DNA from: Simonsiella muelleri ATCC 29453
GTDB taxonomy: Bacteria; Pseudomonadota; Gammaproteobacteria; Burkholderiales; Neisseriaceae
Direction: 5' to 3'
Assembly: GCF_002951835.1 (NCBI RefSeq)
Contig: NZ_CP019448.1
Location: 1-64,000 of the forward strand
Length of the DNA: 64,000 bases
The translations under genes and the position numbers were made by a program. The notes under the pieces are model-generated. The model made no database searches. It had not been told where the DNA came from and was given only the letters and a program-made list of their open reading frames with translations. Of the stretch, positions 17,971 through 26,077 are shown piece after piece; within the stretch, counting starts at the first letter, position 1, and the number at the start of each line of letters is the position of its first letter.

Positions 17971-17989
17971 TTTAGACAAATTGTCTAAA
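17971..17989. promoter_or_regulatory. 19-bp palindromic operator candidate upstream of prpC
   Basis: TTTAGACAA-A-TTGTCTAAA is a perfect inverted repeat around one central base, ending 56 bases before the prpC ATG. The TTGTC/GACAA half-site is like those used by GntR-type regulators. The rest of the 17719-18045 gap holds two uptake sequences (near 17727 and 17919), a possible scrap of the AGAACCTGT family (ACAGGTTCT, 17787-17795), and no gene. Confidence 0.5.
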
Positions 17990-18045
17990 ATTTGTATGTT
18001 GTCCATCGTGTTAACCCATTATTCTAATTTATCAGAGAACCAACC

Positions 18046-19203
18046 ATGACTACCGAAACCCAAACCCACACCTTCAAACCTAAAAAATCTGTTGCTTTAT
18101 CGGGCGTTGCTGCTGGTAATACCGCGCTGTGTACCGTTGGACGCTCGGGCAATGATTTGAGTTATCGCGGTTACGATATTTTGGATTTAGCCAAACATTG
18201 TGAATTTGAAGAAGTCGCACATTTGTTGATTCACGGACATTTGCCGAACAAATCCGAATTGCGTGCTTACAAAGAAAAATTGCAAAAATTGCGCTGCTTG
18301 CCCATTCGTGTCCGTAAAACTTTGGAAAATTTGCCTGCTCACACGCATCCGATGGATGTGTTACGCACAGGCGTATCCATGATGGGTTGTGTTCACCCTG
18401 AACGCGAAAGTTTGCCGCCCAGTGAAGCACGTGATATTGCAGATAAATTGATTGCGAGTTTAGGCAGTATTTTGTTGTATTGGTATCATTATTCTCATAA
18501 AGGCAAAACCATTGAAGTGGAAAGCAAAGAAGATACCATTGGTGGTCATTTCCTGCATTTGTTGCATGGCAAACGCCCTACGCCTTCACAAATCAAAGCC
18601 ATGCACACTTCGTTGATTTTGTATGCAGAACACGAATTCAACGCGTCCACATTCACGGCGCGTGTTATTGCTGGAACGGGTTCGGATATGTATTCGTGCA
18701 TCACGGGTGCAATTGGCGCATTAAAAGGCCCTAAACACGGTGGCGCAAACGAAGCGGCGTATGACATTCAAAAACGTTATCGCAATGCAGATGAAGCCGA
18801 AGCCGATATTCTTGAACGCATTGCACGCAAGGAAATTGTGATTGGTTTTGGACACCCTGTGTACACCATCAGTGATCCACGAAACGTGGTCATCAAAGAA
18901 GTGGCGCGTCAATTAAGCGAAGAGGCTGATGATATGCATTTGTTTGACATCGCAGAACGTTTGGAAACTGTGATGTGGAATGAGAAAAAAATGTTCCCAA
19001 ATTTGGATTGGTTCAGCGCGGTTTCTTATCAAAAATTGGGTGTGCCGACAGCAATGTTTACGCCATTATTTGTGATTTCGCGTACAACTGGTTGGTCAGC
19101 ACACGTTTTGGAACAGCGTAAAGACGGTAAAATTATCCGCCCGAGCGCGAATTACACCGGTCCAGAGGATTTGGCGTTTGTACCGATTGATGAGCGTCCG
19201 TAA
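18046..19203 (+). CDS. prpC: 2-methylcitrate synthase PrpC
   Basis: PrpC condenses propionyl-CoA with oxaloacetate to 2-methylcitrate. The 385-residue protein is a citrate-synthase fold enzyme with GLKGPKHGGANEAAYDIQ (here GALKGPKHGG), GFGHPVYTISDPR carrying the catalytic His, and the end YTGPEDLAFVPIDERP. The family usually discriminates against citrate synthase by its short N terminus, as here. The leader GAGAACCAACC before the ATG resembles those of acnD and prpF. Confidence 0.95.
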   Translation: MTTETQTHTFKPKKSVALSGVAAGNTALCTVGRSGNDLSYRGYDILDLAKHCEFEEVAHLLIHGHLPNKSELRAYKEKLQKLRCLPIRVRKTLENLPAHTHPMDVLRTGVSMMGCVHPERESLPPSEARDIADKLIASLGSILLYWYHYSHKGKTIEVESKEDTIGGHFLHLLHGKRPTPSQIKAMHTSLILYAEHEFNASTFTARVIAGTGSDMYSCITGAIGALKGPKHGGANEAAYDIQKRYRNADEAEADILERIARKEIVIGFGHPVYTISDPRNVVIKEVARQLSEEADDMHLFDIAERLETVMWNEKKMFPNLDWFSAVSYQKLGVPTAMFTPLFVISRTTGWSAHVLEQRKDGKIIRPSANYTGPEDLAFVPIDERP

Positions 19204-19241
19204 ATTATTTTCAGGCAGCCTTAAAATTGCCGAAATTAAAC

Positions 19242-19287
19242 AAGGCTGCCTGAAAATCGCTGAATAGCAGTTTTCAGGTAGCCTTTT
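19242..19287. terminator. Uptake-sequence hairpin after prpC
   Basis: AAGGCTGCCTGAAAA (19242-19256) pairs with TTTTCAGGTAGCCTTTT (19271-19287) with one mismatch. It lies between convergent transcripts and ends in T on the plus strand and A on the other side, so it can terminate both. Confidence 0.7.
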
Positions 19288-19304
19288 ATTTGGAATTTAA
19301 CTAA

Positions 19305-19613
19305 TTATTTTGAATGAGAAAATAATTTTTCTAATTCAGAAATAATAAATTGCAGGCAGATTTCTTCATTATTGAAAATTTGATTTTGTAAATCAGGAAT
19401 GGTATGAGAATCTTGCACATAAATAGATTCATCTGCTTGCATATCGCTAACAAAAGAAGGTTGTACACGATAAGTTTCTAATCGCCATAGCTGCCCTTGT
19501 ACGGAATTTGAATTGTGATGTTTCAAAATTTCAACTTTGAAATTTAATTCATCATCTTCAAGTTCAATAGGTTGAAGAACATAGGATTTAATTTCATAGT
19601 ATGAATAATTCAT
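19305..19613 (-). CDS. Hypothetical protein, candidate immunity protein
   Basis: The 102-residue acidic soluble product (MNYSYYEIKSYVLQPIELEDDELNF...) is not a family I can name. AAGGAAATCAAC before the ATG at 19613 is an excellent ribosome binding site, so the longer frame to 19775 is rejected. It begins 10 bases after the stop of a toxin-tail-like frame on the same strand. Small acidic partners directly after a polymorphic toxin tail are usually immunity proteins; that role is inferred from position only. Confidence 0.55.
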   Translation of the reverse strand: MNYSYYEIKSYVLQPIELEDDELNFKVEILKHHNSNSVQGQLWRLETYRVQPSFVSDMQADESIYVQDSHTIPDLQNQIFNNEEICLQFIISELEKLFSHSK

Positions 19614-19623
19614 GTTGATTTCC

Positions 19624-19821
19624 TTATCTTTTATTGCTATCACAATAACAGTGTCTAGCATATGTTTGTTTTGGTGCTTTTCTGACTGCATCTGATTTAG
19701 CAGCATCACAAGCCAATTTTTGTGTTTTACCTGTTCCAAAAAACCTAGCTGGTGGACTTTTAGCAACTTTATCATTAATTACATAATCTAGCAGCCATTG
19801 CAGTTTGGCTAGTAAGCCCAA
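19624..19821 (-). pseudogene. Orphan polymorphic-toxin C-terminal fragment
   Basis: The frame lacks an ATG and a ribosome binding site; only a TTG at 19821 is available and it stays open to about 19853. It encodes a basic 65-residue tail ending GTGKTQKLACDAAKSDAVRKAP...YARHCYCDSNKR. Short Lys/Arg/Cys/His tails of this kind are found at the C termini of Rhs/Maf-type toxins. Followed by a small acidic gene, it looks like a displaced toxin-tail/immunity cassette of the kind that recombines with a full-length toxin gene elsewhere. The toxin activity is unknown. Confidence 0.4.
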
Positions 19822-19974
19822 AAAGTAAACAGAATAATGTAAATTTAAATCCTTTCACATACAACATTAAGTTACAAAAATTAAAGTAGGGTAATTAAAT
19901 CTCTACTATCTCACTACAAAAAACAAGAAATTAAGATTTTTTAACCATAAAAGAAAAAATACGAAAGACCAACC

Positions 19975-22578
19975 ATGAACACCAACCAACAATACAAAAA
20001 ACCCTTACCCAACAGCGATGTGCAATATTACGATGCACGTGCCGCCATGGACGAGATTCAGGTGGGCGCGTACGATAAATTGCCTTACACCAGCCGCATT
20101 TTGGCAGAAAATTTAATCAATCGCGCCCAAAATGTGGACAAAGCCACGCTGCAATCTTGGCTGAAGCAACTGATTGACAATAAACAGGAATTGGATTTCC
20201 CATGGTATCCCGCGCGTGTGGTGTGCCATGATATTTTGGGGCAAACGGCTTTGGTGGATTTGGCAGGTTTGCGCGATGCAATTGCGGAAAAAGGTGGCGA
20301 CCCGAGCAAAGTCAATCCTGTTGTGCAAACGCAGTTGATTGTAGACCACTCATTGGCTGTGGAATGTGGCGGTTTTGACCCAGACGCGTTCCAAAAAAAC
20401 CGCGATATTGAAGACCGTCGCAACGAAGACCGTTTCCATTTCATTAACTGGACTAAAACCGCATTTGAAAATGTGGACGTGATTCCAGCAGGCAACGGTA
20501 TTATGCACCAAATCAATTTGGAAAAAATGTCGCCTGTGGTGCAAGTACGAAATGGCGTGGCATTCCCTGATACTTGCGTGGGGACAGATTCACATACGCC
20601 ACACGTTGATGCGTTGGGTGTGATTTCGGTGGGCGTGGGTGGTTTGGAAGCAGAATGCGTGATGTTGGGTTTGCCGTCTATGTTGCGTACGCCTGATATT
20701 GTGGGTGTTGAATTGGTTGGCAAACGTCAGGCAGACATTACCGCAACTGATATTGTGTTGGCATTGACTGAATTTTTGCGAAAAGAGCGTGTGGTAGGTG
20801 CGTTTGTGGAATTTTTTGGCGAAGGCGCGGAAAGTTTGTCTGTTGGCGATCGTGCAACCATTGCCAATATGACACCGGAATATGGCGCAACCGCAGGACT
20901 GTTCGCCATTGACCAACAAACCATTGATTATTTAAGATTAACTGGACGAGATGAAGCGCAAGTCAAATTGGTGGAAAATTACGCCAAAACAGCTGGATTG
21001 TGGGCAGACAGCCTGAAGAATGTGGTTTATCCACGTGTTTTGAAATTTGATTTGTCGCAAGTTACGCGCAATATGGCAGGCCCGAGCAATCCACATGCAC
21101 GTTTAGCAACCGCAGATTTGGTTAAAAAAGGCATTGCTCAACCTTACACGCAGCCTGAAAACGGTTTAATGCCTGATGGTGCCGTGATTATTGCCGCGAT
21201 TACGTCTTGTACCAATACGTCTAATCCGCGCAATGTAGTGGCGGCGGCGTTGTTGGCGCGTAATGCTAACCGTTTGGGTTTGACGCGTAAACCTTGGGTT
21301 AAAACATCGTTTGCGCCGGGGTCAAAAGTCGCGGAAATTTATTTGCGTGAAGCAGGATTGTTGCCTGAAATGGAACAATTGGGTTTTGGGATTGTGGGCT
21401 TTGCGTGTACGACTTGCAATGGTATGTCTGGTGCGTTAGACCCAAAAATTCAACAAGAAATCATTGACCGTGATTTATACGCAACCGCCGTATTATCGGG
21501 CAATCGCAATTTTGACGGACGCATTCATCCTTACGCGAAACAAGCGTTTTTGGCTTCTCCGCCGTTGGTCGTGGCGTATGCGTTGGCTGGCTCCATTCGC
21601 TTTGATATTGAAAATGATGTGTTGGGCGTGGCAGACGGCAAAGAAATTCGCTTGAAAGACATTTGGCCATCAGACGAAGAAATTGATGAAATTGTCGCTC
21701 AATATGTGAAACCACAGCAATTCCGTGATATTTATATTCCGATGTTTGACACGGGTACAGCAGAGAAAGCCCCAAGTCCATTGTACGATTGGCGCCCACA
21801 ATCTACTTACATTCGCCGCCCACCGTATTGGGAGGGCGCATTAGCAGGTGAACGCAGCCTGAAAGGTATGCGTCCGTTGGCGATTTTGCCTGACAACATC
21901 ACGACCGATCATTTGTCGCCATCAAATGCGATTTTGCCGACCAGCGCGGCTGGCGAATATTTGGCGAAAATGGGTTTGCCCGAAGAAGACTTCAACAGCT
22001 ACGCCACTCACCGCGGCGACCATTTGACCGCACAACGTGCGACATTTGCCAATCCGAAATTGTTTAACGAAATGGTGAAAAATGAAGACGGTACGGTAAA
22101 ACAAGGCTCGTTGGCGCGTGTTGAACCCGAGGGCAAAGTGATGCGTATGTGGGAAGCGATTGAAACCTACATGAACCGCAAACAGCCGTTGATTATCGTG
22201 GCGGGCGCGGATTACGGGCAAGGTTCATCACGCGACTGGGCGGCAAAAGGTGTGCGTTTGGCTGGTGTGGAGGCAATTGTAGCGGAAGGTTTTGAGCGGA
22301 TTCATCGCACCAATTTAATTGGCATGGGCGTGTTGCCATTGCAATTCAAAGATGGTGTAAACCGCCACACGTTGCAATTAGACGGTACAGAAACGTATGA
22401 TGTGGTCGGCAAACGTGAACCGCGTGGCGATTTGACTTTGGTTATCCACCGCAAAAATGGCGAAACGGTGGAAGTGCCTGTGTTGAGCCGCTTGGACACG
22501 GCAGAAGAAGTGTTGATTTATGAAGCTGGCGGTGTGTTGCAGCGTTTTGCACAGGATTTTTTAGAGGGTAATGTGTAA
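19975..22578 (+). CDS. acnD: Fe/S-dependent 2-methylcitrate dehydratase AcnD
   Basis: AcnD is an aconitase-family enzyme that dehydrates 2-methylcitrate and, with PrpF, replaces PrpD in the methylcitrate cycle. The 867-residue protein has the [4Fe-4S] ligands in SCTNTSNPRN and GFACTTCNGMSG, the substrate block CVGTDSHTPHVDALGV and the C-terminal swivel domain with GADYGQGSSRDWAAKG. The presence of prpF downstream supports AcnD over AcnA. A leader GACCAACC precedes the ATG. An uptake sequence follows the stop. Confidence 0.93.
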   Translation: MNTNQQYKKPLPNSDVQYYDARAAMDEIQVGAYDKLPYTSRILAENLINRAQNVDKATLQSWLKQLIDNKQELDFPWYPARVVCHDILGQTALVDLAGLRDAIAEKGGDPSKVNPVVQTQLIVDHSLAVECGGFDPDAFQKNRDIEDRRNEDRFHFINWTKTAFENVDVIPAGNGIMHQINLEKMSPVVQVRNGVAFPDTCVGTDSHTPHVDALGVISVGVGGLEAECVMLGLPSMLRTPDIVGVELVGKRQADITATDIVLALTEFLRKERVVGAFVEFFGEGAESLSVGDRATIANMTPEYGATAGLFAIDQQTIDYLRLTGRDEAQVKLVENYAKTAGLWADSLKNVVYPRVLKFDLSQVTRNMAGPSNPHARLATADLVKKGIAQPYTQPENGLMPDGAVIIAAITSCTNTSNPRNVVAAALLARNANRLGLTRKPWVKTSFAPGSKVAEIYLREAGLLPEMEQLGFGIVGFACTTCNGMSGALDPKIQQEIIDRDLYATAVLSGNRNFDGRIHPYAKQAFLASPPLVVAYALAGSIRFDIENDVLGVADGKEIRLKDIWPSDEEIDEIVAQYVKPQQFRDIYIPMFDTGTAEKAPSPLYDWRPQSTYIRRPPYWEGALAGERSLKGMRPLAILPDNITTDHLSPSNAILPTSAAGEYLAKMGLPEEDFNSYATHRGDHLTAQRATFANPKLFNEMVKNEDGTVKQGSLARVEPEGKVMRMWEAIETYMNRKQPLIIVAGADYGQGSSRDWAAKGVRLAGVEAIVAEGFERIHRTNLIGMGVLPLQFKDGVNRHTLQLDGTETYDVVGKREPRGDLTLVIHRKNGETVEVPVLSRLDTAEEVLIYEAGGVLQRFAQDFLEGNV

Positions 22579-22613
22579 TTTAGTTTTCAGGCAGCCTGAA
22601 AGGATGCGACAAA

Positions 22614-22712
22614 ATGGAGCGGCGACGGCTCGTCGCCAAATCTTACGATTTACAACACATTTAAAATAAGGTGGAAAGTTAAAAGTATGGCGACAAGCCG
22701 TCGCCGCTCCAT
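22614..22712. repeat. GC-rich inverted repeat with 25-base arms, each itself a hairpin
   Basis: The arm 22614-22638 begins ATGGAGCGGCGACGG, and the arm 22688-22712 is its inverse at 24 of 25 positions. Within each arm GGCGAC pairs with GTCGCC around five bases, so the element can form a long stem or two small hairpins. The arms are strikingly GC-rich for this AT-rich DNA. The 49-base centre is AT-rich and noncoding. Confidence 0.8.
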
Positions 22713-22765
22713 GTGGTGTGTTTTATCGTTGTCATGTCCTGAAAGGCTGTCTGAAATATCAGATT

Positions 22766-23104
22766 TTATGTACGATTTTTCCGATAATCACTGATGGTTG
22801 CACGATTTTGAAGACGAGCAAAACAGTTGTAGCGAAGTACGAATTGTTCTACGCATTCATTTTCCAATTTTGTTGCACTTTCAGGCAAAGTTACATCAAA
22901 TTGAATCAACCATTCATGCAGTTTTTCGCGTTCATCTTCGTGAAAAAGCGTTTGTTGTGGTTCGCAAATTAGCCAACGGTATTTTGTACCATCTGAATCA
23001 AAATACGCTACGCGTTCACGACCAAAGTTAATGCCAATCCGCCCAGAACCAGGTACGGTACTAAAACTTACAGGAATGGTTTCCAATTGAAAAAAATGAT
23101 TCAT
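22766..23104 (-). CDS. Hypothetical protein, 112 residues
   Basis: I do not recognise the family. The soluble product (MNHFFQLETIPVSFSTVPGSGRIGINFGRERVAYFDSDGTKYRWLICEPQQ...) looks beta-rich in its first half and helical later. AAGGTCT before the ATG is a fair ribosome binding site. It lies on the opposite strand to the prp genes between acnD and prpF, so it is an accessory insertion in that cluster. Confidence 0.6.
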   Translation of the reverse strand: MNHFFQLETIPVSFSTVPGSGRIGINFGRERVAYFDSDGTKYRWLICEPQQTLFHEDEREKLHEWLIQFDVTLPESATKLENECVEQFVLRYNCFARLQNRATISDYRKNRT

Positions 23105-23178
23105 AATATTAGACCTTATTTAGCTATTTGGGGTGCAAGTTAGGATAAAAGCCCCATGTTACAGACAAAAAAATACCC

Positions 23179-23310
23179 GCATTCAGAGCGAGTTTCGTCA
23201 TGATTGCCTATTTTAAAAATAGACCACATCAACGATCTTAAAACCGTTATCCACCTTACCAGCATGATTGAATGTTGGCAGGTTGGCATGGAAAATCCAA
23301 CTCTGAATGC
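23179..23310. repeat. Noncoding segment bounded by a 10-base inverted repeat
   Basis: GCATTCAGAG (23179-23188) and CTCTGAATGC (23301-23310) bracket 112 bases without a credible gene. The whole 23105-23411 gap is noncoding; it also holds a degenerate uptake sequence near 23357. It could be a small mobile repeat or a remnant. Confidence 0.4.
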
Positions 23311-23411
23311 TGTTTGAATTGTAAATTTATTTGCGTAAATTTGTCAAATACCATTTTTCAGGCTGCCTAAAATGATAAAATAACATCATGAAATAATGGA
23401 TAAAATAAAAA

Positions 23412-23639
23412 GTGATACTTCACATTCATTCCGAAAAAGAGCTTGAATTTATCTTATTTTACGTAGAATTTGTCGCAAAATCGTTAAATCAAGAACCTGA
23501 TATGATTTACCAAAAATTAAAAGAAAGTGGTTTGTTGCAAAATTATATTATTGATAATTTTGACGTTTTACACACTTTGGGAAAAGATTATTTGGTAGAT
23601 GATATTATTCAGATTATGAAAGAGCGAAATTTATTGTGA
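23412..23639 (+). CDS. DUF3791-like small protein (first of a coupled pair)
   Basis: The 75-residue product has the DUF3791 pattern LEFILFYVEFVAKSLNQEPDMIYQKLKESGLLQNYII..YDVLHTLGKDYLVDDI (here NFDVLHTLGKDYLVDDI). The start is GTG. Its TGA overlaps the next gene as GTGA. DUF3791 proteins are often found beside a DUF3990 ADP-ribosyltransferase-like protein in suspected toxin-antitoxin loci; no DUF3990 gene is present here, so this may be the surviving antitoxin part. Confidence 0.65.
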   Translation: MILHIHSEKELEFILFYVEFVAKSLNQEPDMIYQKLKESGLLQNYIIDNFDVLHTLGKDYLVDDIIQIMKERNLL

Positions 23640-23845
23640 ACGCCAATCCGATTTTATTGCAAAGAAAATATGTTCGTTTAATCAGTTTGTTAGCCCAACG
23701 TGCCAATATTTCGCTCGCGCAGGCATTAGATTGGTTTATGTTGTCCAAAACGTATCTTTTAATGCGCGAAGGTGTGGGCGACAGCCATTGTTTGCCCGAT
23801 GATTATTTGGTTGATGAATTATTGGCGGAATATGTGGGTCAATAA
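23636..23845 (+). CDS. DUF3791-like small protein (second of the pair)
   Basis: The 69-residue product (PILLQRKYVRLISLLAQRANISLAQALDWFMLSKTYLLMREGVGDSHCLPDDYLVDELLAEY) fits the other DUF3791-type pattern seen at such loci. It starts with GTG overlapping the previous stop by four bases, so the two are translationally coupled. A degenerate uptake sequence (TTCAGGCAGTCTGAA) follows the stop. The function is unknown. Confidence 0.6.
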   Translation: MNANPILLQRKYVRLISLLAQRANISLAQALDWFMLSKTYLLMREGVGDSHCLPDDYLVDELLAEYVGQ

Positions 23846-23929
23846 TTTTCAGGCAGTCTGAAAATTAAATTTTAAATTTAAAATCAATACATTAAATTTT
23901 TCCGAAAAAAGCCAACAGGAGAACCAACC

Positions 23930-25108
23930 ATGCCCCAAGTAAAAATCCCAGCCGTCTATTACCGTGGCGGTACGTCCAAAGGCATTATTTTCAAACGCAC
24001 CGATTTGCCCGAAGCCGCGCAAGTGGCAGGCGAAGCGCGTGATAACATTTTGTTGCGCGTACTCGGCAGCCCCGACCCGTACAAACAGCAAATTGACGGT
24101 TTGGGTAATGCCAGTTCGTCCACCAGCAAAGCCTTGATTATTGATAAATCTACCCAGCCTAATCACGATGTGGATTACCTGTTTGGGCAAGTGTCGATTG
24201 ACAAGCCGTTTGTCGATTGGAGCGGTAATTGCGGCAATATGACGGCAGCCGTGGGCGCGTTTGCGGTGTCGCAAGGCTTGGTGGACGCGGACAGAATTCC
24301 CACAGGCGATGGCATTTGCACGGTTCGCATTTGGCAAAAAAATATCGGCAAAACGATTATTGCCCACGTCCCCATTCGCAATGGCGAAGTGTTGGAAACA
24401 GGCGATTTTGAATTGGACGGTGTAACCTTCCCTGCGGCAGAGGTTGTGATTGAATTTATTGACCCTGCGGACGAAGGCGGTTCTATGTTCCCGACAGGCA
24501 ATGTGGTCGATGAACTGGAGATTGACGGCATTGGCAAAATTCAGGCGACTTTAATCAATTCGGGCATTCCAACCGTATTCATGAACGCGGCAGACATCGG
24601 CTACACAGGCACGGAATTGCAAGTGGACATCAATGGCAACCCTGAAAAATTGGCGTTTTTTGAGAAAATTCGAGCGCATGGTGCGTTGAAAATGGGCTTG
24701 ATTGCCAATTTGGAAGAGGCACAAACGCGTCAACACACGCCTAAAGTAGCGTTTGTTGCACCGCCTGCGACTTATACCGCGTCCAGTGGTAAAACGGTGT
24801 CGGCAGATGAGATTGATTTGTTGGTACGCGCATTTTCCATGGGCAAATTGCATCATGCGATGATGGGGACAGCTTCAGTAGCGATTGCCACTGCCGCCGC
24901 GATTGAAGGAACGTTGGTTAATTTGGCGGCTGGTGGCGGTGCGCGTGAAGCGGTGCGTTTCGGACACCCATCTGGCACGTTGCGTGTGGGTGCGGCTGCC
25001 GAACAAGTCAATGGCGAGTGGACAGTCAAAAAAGCGGTGATGAGCCGTAGTGCGCGTGTGATTATGGAGGGTTGGGTGCGTATTCCCGAAGATACGCTGA
25101 ACAATTAA
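23930..25108 (+). CDS. prpF: 2-methylaconitate cis-trans isomerase PrpF
   Basis: PrpF isomerises trans-2-methylaconitate made by AcnD to the cis form used by aconitase in the methylcitrate cycle. The 392-residue protein has the two-lobed diaminopimelate-epimerase-like fold: YYRGGTSKGIIF at the start, DWSGNCGNMTAAVGAFAV in lobe one and RFGHPSGTLRVG near the end. CAGGAGAACCAACC precedes the ATG, a leader shared with prpC. It completes the prp set; no prpE or regulator gene is in the window. Confidence 0.95.
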   Translation: MPQVKIPAVYYRGGTSKGIIFKRTDLPEAAQVAGEARDNILLRVLGSPDPYKQQIDGLGNASSSTSKALIIDKSTQPNHDVDYLFGQVSIDKPFVDWSGNCGNMTAAVGAFAVSQGLVDADRIPTGDGICTVRIWQKNIGKTIIAHVPIRNGEVLETGDFELDGVTFPAAEVVIEFIDPADEGGSMFPTGNVVDELEIDGIGKIQATLINSGIPTVFMNAADIGYTGTELQVDINGNPEKLAFFEKIRAHGALKMGLIANLEEAQTRQHTPKVAFVAPPATYTASSGKTVSADEIDLLVRAFSMGKLHHAMMGTASVAIATAAAIEGTLVNLAAGGGAREAVRFGHPSGTLRVGAAAEQVNGEWTVKKAVMSRSARVIMEGWVRIPEDTLNN

Positions 25109-25121
25109 ATTCAAATTATAA

Positions 25122-25182
25122 ATAGTGGTTTAAAATCAAAACTAGGGCAATGCAGCAGTATGTTTCATTTTGAACGACTATA
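25122..25182. repeat. Short element of the TAGTCGTTTA inverted-repeat family
   Basis: ATAGTGGTTTAAAAT (25122-25136) and CATTTTGAACGACTAT (ending near 25182) are diverged inverted ends around about 30 bases that include GGCAATGCAGCAGTATG. It is a miniature version of the element at 34765-34869. Confidence 0.55.
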
Positions 25183-25190
25183 TAAAAAAT

Positions 25191-25226
25191 ATTTCAGGCA
25201 GCCGATTGTTTCAGGCTGCCTGAAAT
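25191..25226. terminator. Uptake-sequence hairpin between prpF and trmO
   Basis: ATTTCAGGCAGCC (25191-25203) pairs with GGCTGCCTGAAAT (25214-25226). It lies between convergent genes and can terminate either, though neither side has a long T run. Confidence 0.6.
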
Positions 25227-25237
25227 ATTGAAATTAA

Positions 25238-25912
25238 TCAATTCAATTCATCAATCTTTAAAATAAAAACTTTTTGATTTTCAATACGAAATTTTACTTC
25301 TGTACCAGCTACTTGCATACCGTATATGCGTTCGGGCAAATCCTGATACGCAGGACGTGGGTCTTGAGCCAAACATTGCTCAATGATGGCGCGTGTGTTT
25401 TCAGGCAGCCTGAAAGCATCGGTTTGCCAAATCACGTTCAATTTTGGCGGTGCGCCTTGCACAAAACCCGATGCCGCGTGTGGTTGTGCTTCCACAAATG
25501 GCAAATACGGTTTGATGTCCAACACGGGCGTACCATTTAACAAATCGCTGCCACCGCAAATCAATTTGATAGGGCGTGCCGTATCGTCCACCGCCACCAA
25601 ACGCAACAGCGACAAACCCATATGATTCGGACGATGTGGCGAACGTGTGGCAAATACGCCTTTTTTTTCTTTGCCCCCCAAACGTGGCGGACGAACCATT
25701 TGCACCCAACCTTGCGACAAGGCTTCGTGAAACACAAATTGTACCCAAATATAATCAAATTCCGCCAAACCACGCACGGATTCTGCACCAAATTCGCGGT
25801 TTAACGCAATAATGGTTTGTGCAGCAGGCACGAGTTCAGGCTGTCTTGGAATGCCAAATTTATCAGAAAACGGCGATTGCACCACGCCAATGGATTGCAT
25901 TTCAAAAATCAT
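25238..25912 (-). CDS. trmO: tRNA (t6A37-N6)-methyltransferase TrmO
   Basis: TrmO (TsaA/YaeB family) methylates N6-threonylcarbamoyladenosine at position 37 of tRNA-Thr, using SAM bound to a beta-barrel. The roughly 225-residue product shows IGVVQSPFSDKFGIPRQPELV, the conserved PPRLGGKEKKGVFATRSPHRPNHMGLSLLRLV block and GTPVLDIKPYLPF. The frame begins at 25945; MIFEMQSIGVV at 25912 matches the usual distance to the first motif, and 25900 is also possible. An uptake sequence inside the gene lies near 25400. Confidence 0.9.
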   Translation of the reverse strand: MIFEMQSIGVVQSPFSDKFGIPRQPELVPAAQTIIALNREFGAESVRGLAEFDYIWVQFVFHEALSQGWVQMVRPPRLGGKEKKGVFATRSPHRPNHMGLSLLRLVAVDDTARPIKLICGGSDLLNGTPVLDIKPYLPFVEAQPHAASGFVQGAPPKLNVIWQTDAFRLPENTRAIIEQCLAQDPRPAYQDLPERIYGMQVAGTEVKFRIENQKVFILKIDELN

Positions 25913-26077
25913 AAACTTTTTGATGAAAAATAGGTAAAATCGCAAATTAGCATTTTTCAGGCAGCCTGAAAAGCAAACGATGCAAATTCTGTGAATGCCA
26001 GTATTTAATCATCAAACAAACTCAGGTAAAATAACCACATTCCGCCCTCATCAAGCACAATAAAATAAGGAATACTG

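Noticed and set aside
22718..22972. Plus-strand frame of 84 residues opposite 22766-23104
   Set aside because: It has no ribosome binding site and a shadow-like composition; the minus-strand gene with AAGGTCT is the better candidate.
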